A DNA stretch of 64,000 nt from the NCBI RefSeq assembly GCF_030272615.1, contig NC_081406.1:187176891-187240890 (forward strand). The letters are read 5' to 3'. The DNA comes from Cryptomeria japonica (taxonomy: Eukaryota; Streptophyta; Pinopsida; Cupressales; Cupressaceae). Shown here one piece after another: positions 1 through 10,357 of the stretch; the stretch's first letter is position 1; the number at the start of each line of letters is the position of its first letter. Below the pieces are notes generated by a model. That model worked only from the letters and a program-made list of their open reading frames with translations. It was not told the DNA's origin and searched no databases. Both the position numbers and the translations under genes were made by a program.

Positions 1-2167
1 CAATGCCTACGAGAGAATCAGTTATATGCTAATGTTGAGAAATGTGAGTCCTTTCAAACTGAAGTTAAGTATCTTGGTCACGTTATCTCAAGGGAAGGAA
101 TATATGTGGACCCAACAAAGATTCAAGTCATAGTAGAATGGCCAACACCCGCTAATGTCTCAGAAGTTCGCAGTTTCATGGGCCTAGCCAGCTATTATCG
201 ACGTTTTGTTATGGATTTTTCCAAGATAGCTCATCCTATCACTTCCTTACAGAGGAAGGGGAAGAAGTTTATTTGGACCAAAAAAAGTGAAGAAGCTTTT
301 CAATGTTTAAAGGAGAAGCTAACCAATGCTCCCATTTTGGCAATACCTGACCCCTCAAAAGATTTTATGGTCTGCACAAACGCTTCCTTGGAAGGCATAG
401 GGGCAGTGTTAACGCAGGAAGGTAGAATTATTGCTTATGAGTCTAGGAAGTTGAAAGACCGTGAACTCAACTATCCTACTCATGATTTAGAGTTAGCGGT
501 TGTAGTTCATGCCTTGAACCAATGGATACATTTCTTGTTTGGACATCGATTTGAACTCCATACAGATCACTACAGCCTTCAGTATATATTTACTCAGCCT
601 AATCTCAATGCCAGGCAGCGCAGGTGGATGGAATTTTTGTGTGAATATGATTTTGAAGTAAAATACATTCAAGGAAAAGAAAATATAGTTGCGGATGCCT
701 TGAGCCGTAGGAGGCATGAGATATCAACGGTAATAGTTCAAGTTGATTTGAGGAGTAAGATACTCAATGCACTCCCATCAGATGACTGGTATCAAGGGGT
801 CTGATCAGAGATTGCTTCACGCAGAACGCTAGAAGGCAGATATACTGGATATTCAATGGATATTGATGGTCTTCTTAGTTGTATGGGACGTATTTATGTT
901 CCACCCTCCGATGGACTTCGAAGGTTAATTTTAGTGAAAGCCCATCGTGCACATTACTCGGCACATCCTGGTGTCAAGAAGATGCATGCAGATTTGAGGC
1001 AGCTTTACTATTGGGCAGGAATGAGGAGAGACATAGCAAACTTTGTATCTTGTTGCCTTGAGTATCAAAGGGTGAAGGCAGCACTAGCATCCAGCAGGAT
1101 ATTTACAGTCCCATGCAGTTCCAGAATGGAAATGGGACATCATTTCTATGGATTTCATAGTTGGCTTGCCTACATCTTCGCGACATCATGATGCCATTAT
1201 GGTTACCGTTGATCGGTTGACTAAGGTCGCTCATTTTTCTCCTCTTAGATCTTCAGTAGCACAGATTTTTGTCAGAGACATTGTTAGATTACATGGAATT
1301 CCATGTAAGATTATTTCAGATCGGGATCCAGTGTTCACTTCGGCTTTTTGGACAGCCTTGCAACATGATTCAGGGACTCAGCTAAACTATAGTATTGCTT
1401 ACCATCCTGAGACCAATGGTCAGACAGAGCGAGTTAATCAGATTTTGGAGGACATGTTGAGGATGTATGTGATGGATCGACAGTCCGCTTGGGAGGATTA
1501 CTTGTATCTAGTCAAGTTTGCATATAACAATGGGTATCACAGTTCCATCAGCATGTCACCATATCAGGCCTTGTATGGTAGACCTTGTCGCACACCCTTG
1601 AGTTGGGATAGATTCGATGATAGGACACTTCTTGGATCATAAATGTTACAGGATATGGAAGTACAGGTTCAGGGTATCAAAGAACATTTAGCAACCGCAC
1701 AAGATAGACAAAAGAAGTGTGCAGATGCTCATAGGGTTGATAGGCAATTCGTAGTTGGTGATAGGGTATTTTTGAGGGTCTGCCCTCGTAAGAGCCCAAT
1801 TCATTATGGAAAAGGTTCTAAGCTGGCACCTAGATTTGTAGGCCCATTTGAGATCCTAGAGAGGATAGGACCAGTTGCTTATCGACTCGCCATGCCGCCT
1901 AGCCTTGCACATATTCATGACGTATTTCATGTTTTTGTTCTTAGAAAATATATTCCAGATTTGACACATGTATTGGATTGGACTTCTTTACAGGTCGTGG
2001 ACGAGCGGCTGGCTTTGGAGCCAGTACGTATACTACAGCAGCGGACCCTGACCCTCAGAGGTCGCACCATAGAGCAAGCAAGGGTCCAATGGGACCCAGA
2101 TGATGAAACTTCAGCTACATGGGAGGATTTTGCAGACTTAGAGCTGCTTACCCCTATTTGTTTATAG
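1..2167 (+). pseudogene. Ty3/gypsy (chromovirus-like) pol, 3' part: RT end, RNase H, integrase, chromodomain-like tail
   Basis: The frame is open from base 1, so the 5' part lies outside the window. Visible in order are the reverse transcriptase thumb (YLGHVIS near 70), RNase H to about 717 (HTDH, ADALSRR), the integrase zinc finger (H..H..C..C, about 925-1070), the integrase core (MDFIVGLP, SDRDPVF, ETNGQTERVN, about 1148-1600) and a C-terminal region ending in a chromodomain-like stretch (WDPDDETSATWEDF). It would copy and integrate a retrotransposon. It is dead: there is an in-frame TGA at 802-804, a frameshift near 1080-1100 and an in-frame TAA at 1640-1642, and the first RNase H catalytic Asp reads as Asn (codon 379-381). 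The Tekay-like assignment is an inference from the tail. Confidence 0.93.
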
Positions 2168-2190
2168 GCTTCCAGGAGTAAGCCTAGTTC

Positions 2191-2203
2191 TAGGGGGGGA
2201 GGA
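2191..2203 (+). other. Polypurine tract of the gypsy element
   Basis: A G-rich purine run lies 24 bases after the pol stop and directly before TGTAATACCCACC, the start of the LTR. In LTR retrotransposons this tract primes plus-strand DNA synthesis, and its position fixes the LTR boundary. Confidence 0.8.
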
Positions 2204-3017
2204 TGTAATACCCACCCTAGCGACTTTTCTTGGCATGGACATTATTTGTTATATTTGGTAATATTGGACTCTATATTTCCTTGTTAGAGTAGATGATGAG
2301 ACATATTTAGTTATATTTGCACCTTTATGGTTCAGTATGTTATCTGATGCATTAGTGAGTTGAGAGTTTCATTGGTTTATGTACATGATTTCATTATGAT
2401 AATCTTTTCATATGGCTGCTATATTATATGTTTATTATCTCGAGCTAACAATGCTAACCCAGTCATGCTTGGAATAGATTATTATATGAGATATATGTAG
2501 GATGAGGGGAGGTAGTCGTAGTTACTCTACGGAGACCCACACGATGCCGCACTCCCCCTCCTTATTTGTCATTTGTATATGGATATATATTTCTATTGTT
2601 TTGGTGATGCAGGATTGCAGGTACTAGGCATCGACTCCACCTGGCTACACAGGTCTGAGCGTGCCTCTAAATCCTCGAATGTTGTTGTTGCGGAGATCAC
2701 AATTAAACCTATTGGACGTAGGTCTCCCGTTTAGGAAGATCACCCTATCTTGGGGGTTGGGCAATGTCATGTTTATGATGGGTATTGATTTGAGTATTTT
2801 GATTGGTTTTGATTTATGTTGTTCGTAATGATTTTTATATAGTGTTTGATTATTTCTTTGATAGGATACCTACACATTAAATGATTTAAGTGGCTTATGT
2901 TATGTTGCATTAAAAAGATGAAACAAAAGTAATATAGATGTATTATGTTATATTTATGAACATATATATATATATATATATATATATTCGCATATATGGG
3001 TACACACATATATGCCT

Positions 3018-3055
<38 letters not shown>

Positions 3056-3470
3056 TGTGTGTGTATGTATAATATAAGATTTGTTTTTATTAATTCTATA
3101 TATTAAAAAAAAGATAAAATAAAAAGATCGAGGTTTAAAATAGTGTTATCATAGTCAATGAGTTTTCAACCTATGACTTCTCTTGTATGAGTCTTGATAG
3201 TTACCATTGAGCTATATGTGTTATTTGTTTAGCTATCTAGTATTTAGTATACATATTTCCGTGGGGTATCTATTAAATTTTAAATAAACTATTATAGTTA
3301 GTGTTAATAAATAATACCAACCATAGAGGTTGGAACGGTTGCTTCCCATAAAACAACCTCTCCAACTATACAAGTTGGTATTATTTATTGAAGTTTGTAT
3401 TTTGGAGGAAGGGGTTGGTATTTTCCGGGAAGATAATTCAGAAGAAATTTGAAGGTTTAGGAGCAGGAAG
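2204..3470 (+). mobile_element. 3' LTR of the gypsy element (right end uncertain)
   Basis: It begins with TGTAATACCCACC just after the polypurine tract. The same sequence occurs inverted at 4431-5665, and recognisable similarity runs to about 3470. The arm contains TA and CA microsatellites (about 2968-3054) and a short hairpin (3308-3393). The true 3' end (a CA with a target duplication) could not be placed, because similarity simply stops at 3470. Confidence 0.75.
3308..3393. repeat. Hairpin inside the LTR arm
   Basis: AATAAATAATACCAAC is followed about 50 bases later by its reverse complement GTTGGTATTATTTATT, with further partial pairing between (AGAGGTTGG and CCTCTCCAAC). The same hairpin is kept in the inverted arm at about 4513-4600. 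It could be an old MITE-like insertion or an RNA structure near the LTR polyadenylation region. Confidence 0.7.
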
Positions 3471-4430
3471 ACTGAAATATATTTGAAAAAATAGTATAAT
3501 GATTTATATTTAATTTGAAATAATTTTTAGCCTCAACCAAAGATTATAATAAAAGTTTAAATAATTTTTCTTAAAACTATTTAAAACCCTCTTTGATAGA
3601 GTTGTGTAAAAGAGTTTGTTCATGAATTCATTTTAAACCATTAAAAGATGAAATATTTTGGATTATTATAATATTTGGAGTTATCTTTCATATCCATTTA
3701 TTTTAGAATCATTTGGTTTTAGTTTGAGGAAGATATTTGATGCCCTAGTGACACAAACAATGAATTTTTTTGAATTTTTATTGACAAAAAACTTAGTCTT
3801 GGTACAGGGAACTTAACTTTCAAACGAACCGTTGGATTTCCCTACATTTTGGATATGTTTTAGTACACCTAGATTTCTGAGTTTTCATTGAAGCGATTTG
3901 AAAAATATTATCTGTAATGAAAGTTATGAATAACAGAATCAGAACTATCAAAACTGGGACAATCATAAGAATGGAAATCTTGTTTGTTGGGTTGATACTT
4001 GACACTTGAAGAATAGTTGTTGGTTGAGATATGGCATTTAATTATAGATGTATTTTTATATTTGAATCACTACAGATCATAAATAATTTTATATATAAAA
4101 AAAATAAAAATAAAAATAAATACAAGAGTCATTACTCCCCAACATGACACTCATTTTCTCCAAATTGAATTTCCCAACCAAAGCATATCCCTTACACAAA
4201 CAAGGAAAGAAACAGAAGAAATTATTTCTAGAATAATATACAGATTTTTTAAATTTAAATTTTCATCTAATATTCATTTAAATTATGCAAGCATAACATA
4301 CAACACAAAAATCACAACACAAGCAAGCCACATGGATTCTTCCTAGAATGAGGCCTACCTTGGGTCTTGCGGAGAAAATCTTTTGAGAAAGAACAAGCAA
4401 AAATCCAACCCCTTCCTGTGCAAATCTCTC
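3471..4430. other. Spacer between the inverted LTR arms; no gene seen
   Basis: This 960-base AT-rich spacer separates the two inverted LTR copies. Short open stretches occur but none has protein-like composition. The part nearest 4430 may be the true end of the inverted LTR, since only one arm carries it. Confidence 0.5.
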
Positions 4431-5665
4431 TTCCTGCTCCTAAACCTTCAAATTTCTTCTGATTTATCTTCCCGAAAAATACCAACCCCTTCCTCCAAAA
4501 TACAAACTTCAATAAATAATACCAACTTGTATAGTTGGAGAGGTTGTTTTACGGGAAGCAATCGTTCCAACCTCTACGATTGGTATTATTTATTAACACT
4601 AACTATAATGGTTTATTTAAAATTTAATAGATACCCCACGGAAATAAGTATACTAAATACTAGATAGCTAAACAAATAACACATATAGCTCAATGGTAAC
4701 TATCAAGACTCATACAAGAGAAGTCATAGGTTCAAAACTCATTGACTAAGATAACATTATTTTAAACCTCGATCTTTTTATTTTATCCTTTTTTTTAATA
4801 TATAGAATTAATAAAAACAAATCTTATATTACACATAGACACACAATATATATATATATATAGGCATCTATGTGTGCACCCATATATGCGAATATATATA
4901 TATATATATGTTCATAAATATAACATAATACATCTATATTACTTTTGTTTCATCTTTTTAATGCAACATAACATAAGCCACTTAAATCATTTAATGTGCA
5001 AGTATCATTACATTATATAAAAATCATTACGAACAACATAAATCGGAACCAATCAAAATACTCAAACCAATACCCATCATAAACATGACATTGCCCAACC
5101 CCCAAGATAGGGTGATCTACCTAAACGGGAGACCTACGTCCAATAGGTTTAATTGTGGGAACCCTGGTGTTATCTCCGCAACAACAACATTCGAGGATTT
5201 AGAGGCGCGCTCAGACCTGTATAGCCAAGTGGAGTCGATGGCTAGTACCTGCAATCCTGCATCACCGAAACGATATAAATATATATCCATATACAAATGA
5301 CAAACAAGGAGGGGGAGTGCAGCATCGTGTGGGTCTCCGTAGAGTAACTACGACTACCTCCCCTCATCCTACAGATATCTCATATAATAATCTATTCCAA
5401 GAATGATTGGGTTAGCATTGTTAGCTCGAGATAATAAACATATAATATAGCAGCCATATGAAAAGATTATCATAATGAAATCATGTACATAAACCAATGA
5501 AACCCCTAACTCACTAATGCATCAGATAACATACTAAACCATAAAGGTGCAAATATAACTAAATATGTCTCATCATCTACTCTAACAAGGAAATATAGAG
5601 TCCAATATCACCAAATATAACAAATAATGTCCATGCCAAGAAAAGTCGCTAGGGTGGGTATTACA
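4431..5665 (-). mobile_element. Inverted copy of the gypsy LTR (solo or truncated)
   Basis: It is the reverse complement of 2204-3470 along its whole length, ending at 5665 with ...GGTATTACA. There is no polypurine tract outside 5665 on its own strand and no pol next to it, so it is most likely a solo LTR or truncated copy. The left end may extend below 4431. Internal TA repeats differ in length from the other arm. Confidence 0.8.
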
Positions 5666-8219
5666 AGGAGGATGCTTGGATGGTGCCATGTCCAATCGGC
5701 CCAAGTTGCAACATGCCATTGGAAACATGTATGCAGCATCTTGTGTAGATAGATTGGTGATCTTGGACGTAACATGGACCTCAAGAGAGTCAGTAGCACC
5801 ACAAAGGCACAAACCATGAAACATAAGTTGGCATTACCACATGCCATGAGAATGGCCTTGGTGGTATCATAGGAGTTGTATTTGGAGAATCTCCTTCGAT
5901 AATTTGACATGCTGTAAAACGCAAGTCTTGGTTGCACTAAGTCTTTGAAGCATAGAAATTCAGTTTCTAGCTAACCCTTGGTGAGTGAGTTGACCTGCTC
6001 TAACAACTCTGTATAGCAGCACCCAACAATTTTGTGTTCACACGATTTCCAGAACCTGATCTGGTTTTACTCCTTGAGACCATTTTGATGGTGAATGTGG
6101 AATCCAGAATGCAGAATATGCATCTTTATGACAATTTTTTTACAAATAGATGAAACACAATTAGAGAAAGGAATCATTTCAAGGATCCTGTATTTCTTAC
6201 TATCTACTGATATGATGATACTCTTTAATTTGGCTATACATACAAAATGGTGGTTATGTGTCTATGAATGTGTAAGAATAACATCATAAACATCAATTCA
6301 CACTACATCACAAATCTTCTCATCTCGAGAATCCACCTGGATCATTCACCACACCTTGAAAATCAGTAGTACTGATAGTGTTAAGCCTTTGAAGTGTGGA
6401 AACTTGACTTCTAGCTGAGCCTTGGTGAACCAATTTCCTTGGTTTGTGAGATAACCCACTCTGACAGCTCTGTACAGTTCTATGTGTGCATGGTTTCCAA
6501 AACCTAATCTAATTTTTACCCCTTGGGATCATTATGCTAGAGAATGTGGAAGACAATCTTCTTACAAATTGACGTGACATGATCAGAGAAAGGAATCACT
6601 TCAAGAACACTATATTTCTTACTACCTACTAACATAATGATACTCTATTTATTGGCTACGTATACATAGAATAACATCACAAATATCAATCATGCCTAAG
6701 AACAACATCACAAACATCAATTGTGCACTACATTCAAATCAAAACATTTGGATTGTAGTCAATGATTTCATCCAAGGGCTTGGCTTAATAACTACTTGCA
6801 TAAGAAAAAATTTCTAGGCGTGGCACTCCACATCTGAGTGGCTTCTTGTTTCATGTTTCTTGCACCATTTACCTGCCTTGGATGGTTGTGACTCCTTGTC
6901 TAAAGAAGGTAATTTCTTCAATGTTGAAGATGTGTCCTACTTTCCCTTCATCATAGACTCTTCCTCAATGATTCCCACATGACAATAATTTTTTCCCAAC
7001 ATCTTAACCTTTATAGGCTTCAATTTAGACAAAAAGAATGGTCATAGGCCCAGCACCAATACTTTAGTTATGCACAGCAATTGAGAAAGGTGTTGGTGTA
7101 ATCTTGGACAGATCAATCATGCCTTTGGCATAATTGTTCCCATAGAATATAGTGATCATCATAGACAATTTCTGGGTAAATATTCATCCTTCAAGGCTTC
7201 TAGGAACCTCTATAAAGTCAGTTTGAATTCTTCTTCTGTTTTATCTTTCTCCCAGAGTATGGATTTGCCACAACTTCTTGACAAGTTCAGATATGTTCAA
7301 AAGTGTAATCTTGACTTCGTCTTCATCAAAGTTATTCATGGAAAAATACATATCTGACTCATCTATCTAGTTATCTACTGCATCAGCATTGACTTTTCCC
7401 TCAAACATAGAAATCTCTAAAATTACTTGAAACTTAGGGGGAACTCAACCTCCAAAAGCTTTACTTGAGTATTGGGTTAATGGAATTACCTGTTAAGAGG
7501 ATGTTAACAAACTGATTGTACGGAAATGTTTTCTGCTGTTAAAGTGCCTTCATGATTTTGTCATTACTCATTGGTCGGATTGCATCTTGTGAATCATGCT
7601 CTCTCACCATCTAAACTAACATGAACTGCACAGAAGATCATCTGACAGGTCTTGTGTTTTGATGTCAAGCTTCCAATGCAACAGATTGCAATAGCCTTCA
7701 AGACATATGGGGAGATCCACCCCTTGAGGACAAATGCAACAAGTTAACACTCAGAAGTACCTCATGTTGTGAAGGAACCTCAATGGTTTGGTCTGCAGAT
7801 GTTTGGAACACTGAAAAATCCAATGATGACAATCAAATGAGGTTTAGCATGCACTTGGATGGTGCCAAATCACTTTGGCTGGATTACCTGCCTAAAAATA
7901 TTTTTATTCCACCAACTAGTATCACAACTGAGGTAAACACAATTTAAAGTGGACCCTAAAGCTATTCATGATTTGTATTTCACGTTTAGAAAGCTTATCC
8001 TGTGGATCTCAAAGAGCTAAAATTCATTTTGTTTTCAATGTGTTCTTAATTCCCTCAAAGAATAATTTAAAAAAAGCGTTCCCTTCTTTATAGAGTTGAT
8101 TTTGGCTCTAATCTAGCTCTTCTTACCTTATATTCTTGACCTTTAAAGTGACTTTCTAAATAACAGCTTTGTGCTGTTTTACGGTGTAACACCTGCCTCA
8201 AGGTCCTTTTGCAAAGTGT
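5666..8219 (-). mobile_element. Worn retroelement remnants, mostly minus strand
   Basis: There is no intact gene. On the minus strand near 6800-6860 a gag-like zinc-knuckle-type stretch can be read (WCKKHETRSHSDVECHA), which resembles the C..H..H..C box of plant gypsy gag proteins. A segment near 5990-6290 is repeated in diverged form at about 6400-6690. A 109-codon open frame (5937-5608, minus) was not recognised. The rest shows only scattered short frames. Confidence 0.4.
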
Positions 8220-8904
8220 TGTGACCTTTTTCACACATCACCCCATTGCAAATGGGGACCCCCTCTTTTTCATGCTTTCTAGGGTTTTTGTTAGCGCTCG
8301 TGACCTTTCGCTTTAGTTTTGCCAAGCCTTGCTCAGTTTTGAACAGTTCAAGCCCTAACGGTTGAAAGTTAGTTTTTGCAAATCATGTGATTCCAGAGTA
8401 CAAACACCTTCAAAGCGCTTAGGGACGCCAAAGGACGAAGATCGCAATCGATTTGGGCGAATTTGAACAACTTTCTATTTTTAGAAAGTTTGCTTTTTTG
8501 TTTTTTCCTATTTTTTAGGAAGTTTCGTTTTTGGCATTTCTAGCCCAATCCCCAATATGGCTATTTTTAGAAATTTTTCTTTCTATTTTTAGAAATTTCA
8601 CTTTTTGGCTTTTTCAGAATGGGTACTTAGGGTTTGCACTACAGCCATTGACCTACGTCGACTAGGATCCAAAATTTCCAAGTTCTGACCTAAAAAGCCA
8701 AATCCCTAAATTTTAGGGGGCATGATGCCTCAGATGATCCACCTAGGCATGGATTTCAAATTTCAAGTTAATCCAATTAAATTTGATTAAACTATGAAAT
8801 TTTGAAATTTCTTTGAAAATCCTTCTAAGTCTGGCTAACAAGGGTTTTGAAGTATTGTTGCAGGTTCAAACTCCACCACGATGCGGGAGGCCATGAAGAG
8901 AAGA

Positions 8905-9390
8905 CCCTCCAAAGTCCGCCATGTGTTGAGGACCCACCAAAGTCCGCCTTGAGCCTTATATAAATGATGCCATGTGTGTGGGAGGTCATGAAGGCCAACA
9001 GTCTAAAGTCTGCCATTGTCTTGGAGAATGGCCTTGGGAATGGTCTCCAAAGTCCGCCATAGCCATGTGGGAGCCTTGTCCAAAGTCCGCCCAAGGTCTT
9101 CAAGTGGTGGGAGCAACCTCCAAAGTCCGCCATAGGTTGGGAAGGCCATGAGGGGAGGTCTCCAAAGTCCGCCATAGGTTAGGAAGGATGTAAGGAGCAA
9201 CCTCCGAAGTCCGCCATAGGTTGGGAAGGCTGTGAGGAGAGGCCTCCAAAGTCCGCCCAAGGTAGGGAGAGCCTCCAAAGTCCGCCATACCACATGGGAA
9301 GGACCTCTAAACTCCGCCATACCTTGGAGAGGTAAGCAAAGTCCGCCAAAACTTGAAAAAGATGAAGGTAAGTCTTCAAAAGTCCACCTA
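8905..9390 (+). repeat. Array of about 13 CCAAAGTCCGCC motifs
   Basis: The core AAAGTCCGCC and close variants recur near 8911, 8939, 9005, 9049, 9082, 9122, 9164, 9206, 9246, 9275, 9308, 9337 and 9378, mostly 28-44 bases apart and separated by variable purine-rich linkers. On the minus strand it gives an artificial Met-Ala-Asp-Phe-Gly-Gly repeat in several frames, which is not evidence of a protein. Confidence 0.85.
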
Positions 9391-9439
9391 CACATGAAAA
9401 GTCAAACAAAATCAACATGATGTCACAAAAATCCACAAA

Positions 9440-9670
9440 GATTTCGAACTTGAAGGTCAAAATAGAAAGTTTTTGAAGGAAGAATATTGGAAGATTGGTA
9501 AGGATTTCAAGCCTAAAACCAAAATGGAAAGTTTTTAAATGGAATATTTGAGGATTAGTAGATATTTTCGAACCTGAACCCAAAATAGAAAGTTTTCGAA
9601 GCAAGAATATTGGAAGATTAATAGATATTTCAAACTTATAAACCAAATTGGAAACTTTTGGAAGATATTT
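9440..9670 (+). repeat. Four-copy tandem repeat of about 60 bp
   Basis: Diverged units start near 9440, 9503, 9561 and 9624, each carrying GATNTTTC...AAAAT(A/G)GAAAGTTTT...GGAAGAT. The spacing is 58-63 bases. It follows directly on the CCAAAGTCCGCC array in the same leader. Confidence 0.7.
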
Positions 9671-10357
9671 TCTTCAAACTTGGAAACATGACAACACTTT
9701 CCAAAAGGAGTGAAGATGGAATTAGAAGTATGAGTTGGAAGATTTTAAGGGTTTCTACTTGAGGAGTTAATTTTATTTACAAATACTTCACCTCAGACTT
9801 CATTTCTACACCAACAAGTTCGAAGTTACAAAGGAAAGCTTAGTAAATTATTTCAGTTCAAAGATCATCTAGAGAAATTTTTGACATTTCTGGAAGTTGG
9901 ATAAGCTTTTGACCAAAGTTTCGCAGATTTTTGGAAGGCAACCAATACGGGAAAAGATTATTTCACCTTTACTGAATTTTCTGAGTGTTCTTGAGAGAAT
10001 TCCTAGCCCAGCTTTTGCCCATTTGAAGGTGAAACCAAATTCATGATGCAGATTTATGGATTTTTTCTGAATATTTTCCAGAACTTGAGAAATATTTTTT
10101 CAAAATTTTTGGAAAGAAAATCTTTTTTTGGTTAAGTATGAAAAATTTTGAAAGTTTTAACACTTGGTGGTGACCACAACCAGCCTTAAAATGAAGGGTT
10201 TTTGAGGTGAAAATTCGATTTTTATGGCTAAGTATGAGAATAAAAATGAAAATTTTCCAACACTTAGCCATTTCGCAGCCCCGTTATTTTTTTCGAAAAT
10301 TTTGCGAAATATTTTCTAACTTAAAATTTCATTGTTCGTCTGCAAGTCCTAGACACT

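Larger units (their letters stand above)
8220..10340 (+). mobile_element. LTR/leader-like region of the conifer repeat carrying the long ORF
   Basis: It starts TGTGACCTTTTTCACACATC, followed by a short palindrome CCCCATTGCAAATGGGG (8241-8257). The same start occurs on the minus strand ending near 32033. It contains a CCAAAGTCCGCC array (8911-9390) and a four-copy tandem repeat (9440-9670). It has no coding potential and lies just upstream of the long broken frame, so it is read as the element's LTR or 5' leader. The LTR has no matching copy after the ORF, so the element structure is unresolved. Confidence 0.55.

Noticed and set aside
8825-9395. Minus-strand frames rich in MADFGG-type repeats, looking like a repeat protein
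   Set aside because: Three overlapping frames give the same peptide only because the 10-base DNA motif repeats with irregular linkers; there is no stable frame, start or domain.
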